DNA from: Paludibaculum fermentans_A
GTDB lineage: Bacteria; Acidobacteriota; Terriglobia; Bryobacterales; Bryobacteraceae
Reading direction: 5' to 3'
DNA: 64,000 bases
Assembly (NCBI RefSeq): GCF_051172195.1
Contig: NZ_JBPJAQ010000002.1
Coordinates: forward strand, 1,302,001 to 1,366,000
Shown piece after piece: positions 35,587 to 43,982 of the stretch (position 1 is the stretch's first letter; each line of letters starts with the position of its first letter). Position numbers and translations under genes: made by a program. The notes beneath the pieces are model-generated. The model had not been told where the DNA came from. It made no database searches and worked only from the letters and a program-made list of their open reading frames with translations.

Positions 35587-37389
35587 ATGATCGCAGACAC
35601 CATCATTCGCAATGCGCGAATCGCCACACTGGGAGCGGGCAACGCGCCCGCTTCCGCCGTGGCGATCGCGGACGGGCGCTTCGTGGCTGTGGGCACAGAG
35701 CGCGACGTGGAGCCCTACCGGGCGGCGGTGACGCAGGTGATTGACGCCGGTGGGCGCACCCTCATTCCCGGTCTCAATGATTCGCACCTGCACCTCATCC
35801 GGGGCGGACTCAACTTCAACATGGAATTGCGCTGGGATGGCGTGCCGTCGCTGGCCGATGCCCTGCGGATGCTGAGGCTGCAGGCCCAGCGCACGCCGGC
35901 GCCGCAATGGGTGCGTGTCGTCGGCGGCTGGAATGAGTTCCAGTTCTCCGAGCGGCGCCTGCCCACCCTGGAGGAGATCAACGAGGCGGCTCCGGAGACT
36001 CCGGTCTTCGTCCTTCATTTGTACGACCGAGCGCTATTGAACGCCGCCGCGCTGCGTGCGGTTGGGTATACCAGGGACACTCCGGCGCCGGGCGGCGCCG
36101 AGATCCAGCATGATCACCGCGGCAATCCGACGGGCCTGCTGATCGCGCGTCCGAATGCATCGATTCTCTACGCGACCCTGGCCAAGGGGCCCCGGCTGTC
36201 CTATGAGGACCAGGTGAACTCCACGCGGCAGTTCATGCGGGAGTTGAACCGCCTGGGTTTGACCAGCGCCATCGATGCCGGTGGTGGATTCCAGAACTAT
36301 CCGGACGACTATGCGGTGATCGAGGATCTGCGCCGCCAGGGTCAGCTCACCATCCGCATCGCCTACAACCTTTTCACGCAGAAGCCGAAGCAGGAGCTGG
36401 AGGATTTCGCCCGCTGGACTGGCATGACGCGGCCGGGCGAAGGCGACAGTTTCTACCGGATGAACGGAGCCGGGGAGATGCTCGTTTTCTCGGCGGCCGA
36501 CTTCGAGGACTTCCTCGAACCGCGTCCAGACCTGGCCGCGGGGATGGAGTCGGAACTGGAAGGGGTGGTTCGCCTGCTGGCCGAGCAGCGCTGGCCGTTC
36601 CGCCTGCACGCGACGTATGACGAGTCGATTGCGCGCTTCCTGAACGTCTTCGAGAGAGTGAACCGGGAGATCCCGTTCCACGGGCTGCACTGGTTTTTCG
36701 ATCACGCGGAAACGATTACCGACCGCAACATCGAACGGGTCCGCGCGCTGGGCGGCGGTATTGCCATCCAGCACCGCATGGCCTTCCAGGGTGAGTATTT
36801 CACGGCGCGCTACGGCCGTGAGGCCGCGGAACGGACCCCGCCCATCCGGCGGATGTTGGACATGGGCGTGCCTGTTGGCGCGGGGACAGATGCGACCCGG
36901 GTTGCGAGCTTCAATCCATTTGTTTCGCTGTCCTGGCTGGTGACGGGGAAGACCGTGGGCGGGCTGACGCTTTACCCGGAATCGAACCGGCTGGACCGCA
37001 CAACGGCACTGCGGCTTTACACGGAGGGCAGCAGCTGGTTCTCGAACGAACAGGGCGAGAAGGGTTCCATCGAGCCGGGCAAGCTGGCGGACCTGGCGCT
37101 GTTGACGGCCGACTACTTCTCGATCCCCGAGGAAGAGATCCGCGGCCTGGAATCCGTCCTGACCATGGTGGGCGGCAAGGTGGTTTACGCGGCGGACGAG
37201 TTCCGGCACCTGGATCCACCGTCGCTGCCGGTGAGTCCGGACTGGTCGCCGGTGAAAGTATACGGCGGTTACCAGTCGCGATTGGCCGCGACGGCGAGCC
37301 GTGCGACGGCGCACCAACACTGCTCCCACGGCGGCCACGGGTGGGCAGCCTGGCCGGATGGGCTGTTCTGCAACTGCTGGGCGTTCTAA
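35587..37389 (+). CDS. YtcJ-like amidohydrolase
   Basis: The protein has 600 residues. The N-terminus is the amidohydrolase beta-sandwich (IADTIIRNARIATLG), followed by the metal site LNDSHLHLIRGG, a long insertion, and later HLHATYDES, HWFFDHAETI, GAGTDATR and a closing KLADLALL sandwich strand. This is the YtcJ/N-substituted formamide deformylase class. No signal peptide is seen. An extra C-terminal tail of about 30 residues is rich in His, Cys and Trp (HQHCSHGGHG, FCNCWAF). The tail could bind metal. Its stop TAA overlaps the next ATG (TAATG), giving tight coupling. Confidence 0.88.
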   Translation: MIADTIIRNARIATLGAGNAPASAVAIADGRFVAVGTERDVEPYRAAVTQVIDAGGRTLIPGLNDSHLHLIRGGLNFNMELRWDGVPSLADALRMLRLQAQRTPAPQWVRVVGGWNEFQFSERRLPTLEEINEAAPETPVFVLHLYDRALLNAAALRAVGYTRDTPAPGGAEIQHDHRGNPTGLLIARPNASILYATLAKGPRLSYEDQVNSTRQFMRELNRLGLTSAIDAGGGFQNYPDDYAVIEDLRRQGQLTIRIAYNLFTQKPKQELEDFARWTGMTRPGEGDSFYRMNGAGEMLVFSAADFEDFLEPRPDLAAGMESELEGVVRLLAEQRWPFRLHATYDESIARFLNVFERVNREIPFHGLHWFFDHAETITDRNIERVRALGGGIAIQHRMAFQGEYFTARYGREAAERTPPIRRMLDMGVPVGAGTDATRVASFNPFVSLSWLVTGKTVGGLTLYPESNRLDRTTALRLYTEGSSWFSNEQGEKGSIEPGKLADLALLTADYFSIPEEEIRGLESVLTMVGGKVVYAADEFRHLDPPSLPVSPDWSPVKVYGGYQSRLAATASRATAHQHCSHGGHGWAAWPDGLFCNCWAF

Positions 37390-38813
37390 TGCGGAATGGA
37401 AGCGGTAAGGTGGCGAACCACTCCCCAGCACGTTTCGTGTTGGTCCTGCCGCTATTGGGCGCTGGGCTGTTTGCGCAGGCGACCGCGCAAACGGCTCCGC
37501 CATTCAAAGCCCAGAGGGTGGATGAAGACTACAGCTACTTGAGGGATCCGGCCCTGCGGCAGGATGAGCTGGACGTGCTGAAGTACATTCCGCTGTCGGC
37601 GGAAGGCGGCAGCTATGTTTCGTTGGGCGGCGAGGTCCGCGAGCGGTTCGAGTTCTTCAGCAATGGCGGCTGGGGCCGCGAGCCGAAGGACACCAACGGC
37701 TACCTGTTGCAGCGCTATATGCTGCACGCGGATTTCCACCTGGGCAGCCGGCTGCGGTTTTTCGGCCAGTTCAAAAGCGGGTTGGAGAATGGCCGCAACG
37801 GTGGCCCTCGTCCGCCCGACGCGGACAAAGCGGATGTGGAGCAGGCGTTCGTGGAGGCGCAGTTGACGGGGACTGCCGCACAGGGTGTCGCGCTGCGTGT
37901 GGGCCGGCAGGAGATTTCATTTGGCACTTCGCGCCTGGTGTCGTTCCGGGAAGGACCGAATGTGCGGCAGACCTTCGACGGGGCGCGGCTCACGGTGCTG
38001 CAGGAAGGCTGGCGGCTCGATGTTTTCGCGACGAAGCCCGTGCAGACCAATCGCGGCGCGTTTGACGATTCACCGGATCACGGCCGCTCCTTCTGGGGCG
38101 CCTACGCGGTACACAAGCTGCCCTTGCTGCCAAAGGGGCACATCGACCTCTACTATTTCGGGATTGACCGGAAGACGGCGCGCTTCGACTCCGGCGCCGG
38201 CCGGGAGCAGCGGCATTCATCAGGAGCCCGCATCTGGGGCGGCACCGAGGCCTGGGACTACAACTTCGAACCCGTGTTCCAGTGGGGCCGATTTGGTTCG
38301 GGAGACATCCGGGCCTGGACGGTTGCGTCGGACACCGGCTACCACCTGACCGCCCTGCGTTTTCATCCGCGTCTCGGGCTGAAAGCGGATGCCGCCAGCG
38401 GGGATCACCATCCAGGAGACGGCACACTGGGCACATTCAACGCCATGTTTCCCAAAGGCGCCTACTTCAGCGAAGCAGACCTGCTGGGCCCGTACAACGT
38501 GATGGACCTGCATCCGTCGGTGGAGTTGCACCTCCTGAAGAATCTCTCGCTGACCGTGGATGGCGACTTCTTCTGGCGGCAAAGCACCCGGGACGGTATC
38601 TACGGCATCGCCGCCAACCTGATACAGTCCGGCCGGAATTCAGAGGCGCGCTTTGTGGGGTCGCACACCAGTGCCCAGGCGGAGTGGCGGCTTGACCGCC
38701 ATTGGAGCGTTACGGGCATCTACCTGCATTTCTTTCCAGGTGAATTCCTGAGGCAGGCGCCGCCGGCCCGCAATGTGAACTTTGTGGCGGTCTGGGCCAC
38801 TTACAAGTTTTGA
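37389..38813 (+). CDS. Alginate-export-type outer-membrane porin
   Basis: The protein has 474 residues with a signal peptide ending near residue 34 (ATAQ/T). The rest is a beta-barrel of about 18 strands with alternating aromatic residues, in the alginate export (PF13372) class. Features include YVSLGGEVRERFEFF near the start, RVGRQEISFGTSRLVSFREG and the terminal strand VNFVAVWATYKF. In this operon it more likely passes an aromatic or amide substrate than alginate. The start at 37389 is set by the TAATG overlap with the amidohydrolase. Confidence 0.88.
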   Translation: MRNGSGKVANHSPARFVLVLPLLGAGLFAQATAQTAPPFKAQRVDEDYSYLRDPALRQDELDVLKYIPLSAEGGSYVSLGGEVRERFEFFSNGGWGREPKDTNGYLLQRYMLHADFHLGSRLRFFGQFKSGLENGRNGGPRPPDADKADVEQAFVEAQLTGTAAQGVALRVGRQEISFGTSRLVSFREGPNVRQTFDGARLTVLQEGWRLDVFATKPVQTNRGAFDDSPDHGRSFWGAYAVHKLPLLPKGHIDLYYFGIDRKTARFDSGAGREQRHSSGARIWGGTEAWDYNFEPVFQWGRFGSGDIRAWTVASDTGYHLTALRFHPRLGLKADAASGDHHPGDGTLGTFNAMFPKGAYFSEADLLGPYNVMDLHPSVELHLLKNLSLTVDGDFFWRQSTRDGIYGIAANLIQSGRNSEARFVGSHTSAQAEWRLDRHWSVTGIYLHFFPGEFLRQAPPARNVNFVAVWATYKF

Positions 38814-38841
38814 GAACCTTCCGGTCCTGGAGAAACACTTG

Positions 38842-39108
38842 ATGAAGATCGCGATTGGCTTGCTGGTTAGTTTCCTGGTTGGGGTAGGCTGCCGTTATTT
38901 CGATATCCCCGTGCCCAGCCCTCCGGTATTGCCGGGGGCCTTGCTGGTAGTGGCGATGACGCTAGGCTACACGTCGACGGATCGTTTGCTGAAGGACAAG
39001 GCTCCGGAGGCGAGTACCAAGGCGATGTGCGGCGGCCCCACGGGCAAGGCTGCGGGCGTGACGATGCCGGCGGGCCCGCAAACCTCCGCAGTGGAGAACC
39101 GGTCGTGA
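38842..39108 (+). CDS. XapX-domain (DUF1427) small membrane protein
   Basis: The protein has 88 residues with two hydrophobic segments joined by PVPSPPVLPGA, which is the XapX pattern. A charged, unstructured C-terminal tail follows. The ATG at 38842 has GGAG some 9 bases upstream. XapX proteins are commonly encoded beside YcaC-like hydrolases and YtcJ-like amidohydrolases, as here, but no function is established. Confidence 0.8.
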   Translation: MKIAIGLLVSFLVGVGCRYFDIPVPSPPVLPGALLVVAMTLGYTSTDRLLKDKAPEASTKAMCGGPTGKAAGVTMPAGPQTSAVENRS

Positions 39109-39181
39109 TCGAGCATCCCATCCACCCGCATGTTCCCGCCGGCCGCCCGGCGCAACCACAAAACAGCTAGGAGAGACACCC

Positions 39182-40138
39182 ATGGCTCCACTCATATCCG
39201 GTATCCATCACATCACGGCGATTGCCGGCCATCCCCAGGACAACCTCGATTTCTACACCGGGATCCTGGGCTTGCGGCTAGTCAAGACTACAGTCAACTT
39301 TGATGATCCCGGCTCGTACCACTTCTATTACGGAGATGGCACCGGCTCCCCCGGCACCATCCTCACCTTCTTCACCTGGCCGGGTGCGCGGCGTGGACGC
39401 AAAGGCACGGGACAGGTGACGGGCACCAGTTTCGCCGTGCCCCTGGGCTCGCTGATCTACTGGGAAGACCGGCTGCGCTCCGCCGGCGTTCCGATTCAGG
39501 CGCGGTCGGGCCCCTTTGGCCGGCCGGTGCTGGCCTTTCCCGACGGAGACGGCCTGAGCCTTGAGCTGATTGAAACGGAGCAACTGGATCACAGCCGGGC
39601 CTGGACCGGTTCGCCGGTGCCGCCCGATATGGCAATCCACGGCTTTCACAGTGCGACGATCTCGGCGGCCGACGCAGGCCCGACGGTATCACTGCTGCAG
39701 GAGACGATGGGTTTCCGTTTGGTGGGCGAGGAAGGGAACCGGCAACGGCTGGAGGTTGCGGCCGGTGGCCCGGGTCAAACCGCCGACGTCGTTTCCGTGC
39801 CGGGCGGAGAGCCCGGACGAGTGGCGGTGGGCACCGTGCACCATATCGCCTGGCGGGCTCCGGACCAGGCTCAGCAACTGGCCTGGCTGCAAATTCTGGA
39901 GCGCGAAGACTACAACGTCTCACCGGTGATGGACCGCGCCTACTTCCACTCCATCTACTACCGGGAGCATGGCGGTGTCCTCTTCGAAATCGCGACGGAC
40001 CAGCCCGGCTTTGCGGTGGATGAGCCGGTGGAGTCGCTCGGCTCCGAACTGAAGTTGCCCAGCTGGCTGGAACCCCAGCGCAGCGTGATCGAGGATGCTT
40101 TGCCGTCCATCCAGCGCCGACAGGGGGTGGCCGCATGA
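39182..40138 (+). CDS. mhqO: Ring-cleaving extradiol-type dioxygenase (MhqO-like)
   Basis: The protein has 318 residues with two VOC domains in tandem. The N-terminus GIHHITAIAGHPQDNLDFYTGILGLRLVKTTVNFDDP is characteristic of the MhqO/MhqA hydroquinone-type dioxygenases. Metal ligands are seen as His in IHHITAI (near 9-10), His in VHHIAWR (near 220) and Glu in LFEIATD (near 270). It is expected to open hydroquinone-like rings with molecular oxygen. Its stop overlaps the next gene start (ATGA), as in a coupled dioxygenase-hydrolase pair. Confidence 0.88.
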   Translation: MAPLISGIHHITAIAGHPQDNLDFYTGILGLRLVKTTVNFDDPGSYHFYYGDGTGSPGTILTFFTWPGARRGRKGTGQVTGTSFAVPLGSLIYWEDRLRSAGVPIQARSGPFGRPVLAFPDGDGLSLELIETEQLDHSRAWTGSPVPPDMAIHGFHSATISAADAGPTVSLLQETMGFRLVGEEGNRQRLEVAAGGPGQTADVVSVPGGEPGRVAVGTVHHIAWRAPDQAQQLAWLQILEREDYNVSPVMDRAYFHSIYYREHGGVLFEIATDQPGFAVDEPVESLGSELKLPSWLEPQRSVIEDALPSIQRRQGVAA

Positions 40139-40788
40139 CCGCCCAGGAGTTGGGCTTCCGCCACCGCTTTGTGCCGGCCGCCCAGGACGGTCCGCCGGTC
40201 ACCCTGGTCCTGCTGCACGGTACGGGCGGTAATGAAGACGATCTGCTCAGCCTGGGACGGGAACTTGCACCGGGGGCGGCGCTGCTGAGTCCCCGGGGGA
40301 AAGTATTGGAGAACGGCCTGCCACGGTTCTTCCGGCGGCTGGCCGAGGGGATCTTCGACCAGCAGGATCTGGCGCTGCGCACCACGGAGTTGAGCAAGTT
40401 TGTGACGGCGGCGAAGGAGTCCTACGGCATCCAGCACCACTCCACTGTAGCGGTGGGTTACTCGAACGGCGCCAACATCGCGGCCAGCATCCTGCTTTCG
40501 GTGCCTGGGATTTTCGATGGAGCCGCCCTGCTGCGGCCGATGGTTCCTTTTGTGCCCTTTGATCCGCCCAGGCTGGATGGGGTGCACGTCCTGCTCGCGG
40601 CAGGCGAACGCGACCCCATCGTGGAAACGGGCAACACGGACCTGTTGACGTCGATCCTGGATTCCGCCGGAGCGGACGTGAAGCTGCACTGGCATCCCGG
40701 CGGACACGAACTGGGCCAGGACGACCTGTTCGCCGCCAAACGCTGGATGGACAGCTGGCTATTGACCGGTTCGAAGAGAACCGCTTAG
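40135..40788 (+). CDS. mhqD: MhqD-like carboxylesterase
   Basis: The protein has 217 residues. The alpha/beta hydrolase triad is Ser110 (VGYSNGANIA), Asp160 (GERDPIV) and His191 (GGHELG). The segments LHGTGGNEDDLL, SPRGKVLENGLPRFFRRLAEGIFD and RTTELSKF are diagnostic of MhqD, which in Bacillus is induced by quinones together with the dioxygenases. It probably acts on the product of the preceding dioxygenase. Its 3' end overlaps the convergent hydrolase gene by four bases. Confidence 0.88.
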   Translation: MTAQELGFRHRFVPAAQDGPPVTLVLLHGTGGNEDDLLSLGRELAPGAALLSPRGKVLENGLPRFFRRLAEGIFDQQDLALRTTELSKFVTAAKESYGIQHHSTVAVGYSNGANIAASILLSVPGIFDGAALLRPMVPFVPFDPPRLDGVHVLLAAGERDPIVETGNTDLLTSILDSAGADVKLHWHPGGHELGQDDLFAAKRWMDSWLLTGSKRTA

Positions 40789-41645
40789 TTCAACCCGGCT
40801 AGAAACGCTTTCAGGGTGGCGAGGGCCATCGGCTTGTTCTCGCGCCGGACGTTATGGCCCGCGCCGTCAATGTGCACGATTTTGCCTTTGGGCAAAAGGG
40901 CAGCGGTCTCCTCGTTCTGTTTGCGGAGGTCGCCCTGTGCGTCGGCCTTCAGGATGAGGGTGGGCGCCGTGATCTTGGGTAGAATCTCCGTCATCGGCGG
41001 CCGGCCGGCCATGCCAACCTGGGTCGTGGCCGGATGATGACGGCGCTTGGAGGGCGCCCACAGGCGGCACTCGTCCTCGCCCCATTTCGGCGAGTTCTTC
41101 ATGCAGTCGGCGGTCAGCTCTTCCAGTGACATGTTGTTGCGCTCGATCATCTTCTGAATGCGCTCTTCGGGCGTGCCCTGGGCGGCTCCCGGAGCTGGTG
41201 CGCCCGGCCTGCGCGGCGCAAGGCCCGGATCTTCCAGGATCACTGCTTTCGGCACGTCTGGATACCTGGAGGAGAACCAGGCGACTGAACTGCTGCCCAT
41301 GGAGTGGCCCATCAGGATCGGTTTCACGATCTTCCGTTCGCGGATGAAGGCGGCCAGGTCTTCCACCTGAGCGTCGGGCCCATCGCCAACCTTTGGTGGA
41401 TCGGTCAGGCCATGGCCGCGGGCATCTACCAGGTAGATGTCATAGCCGCTGGTGAGTTCCTTGGCCAGACCCGTCCAGCAGAGTCCGTCGTCGGAGGAGC
41501 CGTGGGCGAAGATCATCACCGGCTTGCCAGGGTTGGCGGCATGCCAGTAGTGGATGCGGATTCCATTGCCGTAGACATAGGAATCGGTCCAGCCGGCAAC
41601 CGGTGCGGCCTGGAGCATGAGGGCGAGGGCAAACGCAGAGAGCAT
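40785..41645 (-). CDS. Exported alpha/beta hydrolase
   Basis: The protein has 286 residues. A short signal peptide (LSAFALALMLQAAPVAG) begins at the ATG at 41645, preceded by GGAG. The hydrolase motifs are FAHGSSDDG, nucleophile Ser115 in GHSMGSSS, an acid in ILKADAQGD and His in GAGHNV. It resembles epoxide-hydrolase or ester-hydrolase members of the fold. The substrate is unknown. Its end overlaps the convergent mhqD-like gene by four bases; the two are on opposite strands, so co-regulation is not implied. Confidence 0.85.
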   Translation of the reverse strand: MLSAFALALMLQAAPVAGWTDSYVYGNGIRIHYWHAANPGKPVMIFAHGSSDDGLCWTGLAKELTSGYDIYLVDARGHGLTDPPKVGDGPDAQVEDLAAFIRERKIVKPILMGHSMGSSSVAWFSSRYPDVPKAVILEDPGLAPRRPGAPAPGAAQGTPEERIQKMIERNNMSLEELTADCMKNSPKWGEDECRLWAPSKRRHHPATTQVGMAGRPPMTEILPKITAPTLILKADAQGDLRKQNEETAALLPKGKIVHIDGAGHNVRRENKPMALATLKAFLAGLN

Positions 41646-41697
41646 CAGGGTCTCCTTTTCGGCCCCTATGATATCGGAGTTGCCACTCCCATACGGA

Positions 41698-43572
41698 CTA
41701 GGGCGCCAACCCCACGCGGCGCCTGACCTGCTGATAGGCGGGCAGGGGGCGGAGGCTGTCGAAGAGTGGTTCCGCATCCAGGAACAGCATGTCGGTCTCG
41801 TGCGCGGTGATACCCTTCTTCAACTCGGCAACCGCCTTTTCGGGTTCGTTCAGGGCGGTGAGCAGCAGGGCACAGTGGACATGCACAACGGGCGCCTTCT
41901 CGAGTTCGGTGAGGACGGCCCGTGCTTGCGCGATGCGGCCTGCGCGGGCCAGCGCAGCCCCATAGCGGGCCATGATCTCCGATGCGTGCGGCTGGGTTTT
42001 CAGGGCGGTATCAAACTCGGCCAGGGACTCAGTGTGCCGTCCGAGCATGGTCAGCACTGTGCCGCGCAGGAAATGAGCGCCACTCGACTGCGGCGCCACC
42101 GCCAACAGCCGGCTGGTTTCGTGCAGGGCCTCGTCAAATTGCCGGGCAGCGTACAGTGTGACGCCATAGTCATTGGCGGTGCTCATTGTAATCGGGTCGA
42201 GTTCGCGCGCCAGCCGGATCTGGTCGAGGGCCTCGGCATCCCGGGCCCGGCTCATCAGGAAGATGGCGTAGGACTGGTGCGTCCGGGCGATGCCGGGGGC
42301 TGACTGCAGCGCCTTGCGGAGGTAGGTTTCCGCCGCCTGTGCATTCCAGTCGATGACCATGGCGATGCGGCCGCGCAACGCCGCGGCTTCGGGTAGGCCC
42401 GGGTCCAGTTCCAGTGCGATATCGGCTTCACGGCGTGCGGCCTCAAAGTAGCCCATGGGCTCGCGGTCCTCGTGAAATCCCTGAGTGAGGTAGGCGTCGC
42501 CCAGGGCTGCATGAGCACGGTCGTGGTGCGGGTCCAGCTTGACCGACTGTTCGAAGAGCTGCCTGGCCTTTGGGAGCCCACCCTCGGTTGTTCTCGATCG
42601 GAAGTAGAGGCCGCGGAGATACAGTTCGTGCGCCTCTACCAGGTTCCTGGACCGCTGCACGGGGAGTGCGGGCGGCTGGGCGGGGTCTGATGGCGGCAGT
42701 GAGAGTGTCTGCCGGATGGCGGTAGCGAACGATTCCGGCACTGCCTCCAGGTCGGCGGCCGTTACGCTGATGTGTTCCGACCAGATATAGAAGCCTCTCC
42801 TTACATCCAGGAGGCGTGCGGTGACAGACCAGGCATTCCCTTGTTGCGGGCCGGTGTGGCGCAACGATCCGACAAGAATGAACTCCACATGCGCTTCCTG
42901 GGCCTTCTTCTGGAGGTCCGCCGTGGACTCGGCGCTGTTGCCCGCCATGGCCGGTAGTGATGCCACGCGCAGCGCCGGCGACCGGGCGAGCAGGGCCGTC
43001 AGTTCCTCCGTCAGCCCCAACGCCACAAATTCATTCGCGGCATCTCCGCTCAGGTTCTGAAACGGGAGAAGACCGAGCTTGAGAGTGGAGCCGAAAGGAT
43101 GCCAGCTCAGGGCCAGCAGACCGGCACTGGCAGCCACGGCCAGGGTGGCGGTCAGAACGATGAGCCAAGTCCTGTGCCGTGAACGGGCGGAGACAGGGGT
43201 CTCCTGCTCCGGCGTTCTGAACTCAAAGCTGGGGACATATTGGCCCCGGGGGATGGTAATGATGAGCTGGTCATTCAGGCCGTCTGACTCGTAGTGACGG
43301 GCCAACCGGATGCGCAGGTTGCGCATCTGAACGCGCACCAGGGCGTCCGACTGCGGGTCCCAGGTGGTATCGCGGTGGAAGACCTCCACCCCGATCAGGG
43401 ACTCCTTCAGCTGACTGCCATGTCCGGCCAGGGTTTCGTCGATCAGCCAGGAGAACAAACCACGGAGCCGTTCGGTTTCAGCGAAGGCTGGGGCATTGAG
43501 AATCCTTTGAACCTGGCTCCGGATCTGGTGTTGCGTCGGGGCAATGGTCGGAGATGGGGGTTCGACGGGCAT
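41698..43572 (-). CDS. Membrane-bound winged-helix/TPR regulator
   Basis: The protein has 624 residues. Residues about 20-120 form a DNA-binding region characteristic of Acidobacteriota regulators (LFSWLIDETLAGHGSQLKES, IGVEVFHRDTTWDPQSD, ALVRVQMRNLRIRL, PRGQYVPSF). Next comes a membrane helix near 135-155, then a TolB/FlgO-like periplasmic domain (LGLLPFQNLSGDAANEFVALGLTEEL) and about six to eight TPR repeats (about 315-600) that probably bind protein partners. It resembles CadC-like one-component sensors. The target genes are not known. The ATG at 43572 has GGAGG 16 bases upstream, too far for an ideal site. A palindromic element lies about 140 bases upstream. Confidence 0.8.
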   Translation of the reverse strand: MPVEPPSPTIAPTQHQIRSQVQRILNAPAFAETERLRGLFSWLIDETLAGHGSQLKESLIGVEVFHRDTTWDPQSDALVRVQMRNLRIRLARHYESDGLNDQLIITIPRGQYVPSFEFRTPEQETPVSARSRHRTWLIVLTATLAVAASAGLLALSWHPFGSTLKLGLLPFQNLSGDAANEFVALGLTEELTALLARSPALRVASLPAMAGNSAESTADLQKKAQEAHVEFILVGSLRHTGPQQGNAWSVTARLLDVRRGFYIWSEHISVTAADLEAVPESFATAIRQTLSLPPSDPAQPPALPVQRSRNLVEAHELYLRGLYFRSRTTEGGLPKARQLFEQSVKLDPHHDRAHAALGDAYLTQGFHEDREPMGYFEAARREADIALELDPGLPEAAALRGRIAMVIDWNAQAAETYLRKALQSAPGIARTHQSYAIFLMSRARDAEALDQIRLARELDPITMSTANDYGVTLYAARQFDEALHETSRLLAVAPQSSGAHFLRGTVLTMLGRHTESLAEFDTALKTQPHASEIMARYGAALARAGRIAQARAVLTELEKAPVVHVHCALLLTALNEPEKAVAELKKGITAHETDMLFLDAEPLFDSLRPLPAYQQVRRRVGLAP

Positions 43573-43710
43573 GACGGCTGCCTCTTAACGTCCTCCCTGT
43601 CCGGTCCGCATGTTAACTGCGTCCGGGCGCCTGGCTGCAAACATCTGAATCTACAGAGATAGTGCAGCTTTACCGTTAATCGGGTCGAAAAGTCTGGTTT
43701 TTTCTTAATG

Positions 43711-43756
43711 CCAGGGGTAGTATACACCACATGCAGTAGCACATGTGCCCCCCTGG
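43711..43756 (-). promoter_or_regulatory. Palindromic promoter-like element upstream of the TPR regulator
   Basis: Two inverted repeats are nested here: CCAGGGG (43711-43717) with CCCCTGG (43750-43756), and CACATG (43728-43733) with CATGTG (43742-43747). A -10-like TATACT (minus strand, 43719-43724) lies within. No good -35 hexamer is seen at 17 bases, which would fit an activator-dependent or repressor-covered promoter. Confidence 0.4.
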
Positions 43757-43937
43757 TCGTGATACTGCCTTCGGCGTGAGAGTGCCGGTTCCGGCCGGTC
43801 GGAGGAGCACGCCGCGTGGATTGGCGCAAACGCGCGTCCGGGGCGCCGCAAGGGACTGGGCGGTACCCCATGTAAGGACCGGAGGGTAAATTGGTCCGCA
43901 TCCAGGTTGAGCTATCCCAGGGTGCTGATCGGCTTGG

Positions 43938-43957
43938 AGGGGACTCTCCGGTCCCCT
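43938..43957. terminator. 7-bp hairpin downstream of fliM
   Basis: AGGGGAC and GTCCCCT pair perfectly around a 6-base loop, 26 bases past the fliM stop. There is no T tract. Confidence 0.45.
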
Positions 43958-43982
43958 ATGATGTCTGTTTCTGTATGGAATC

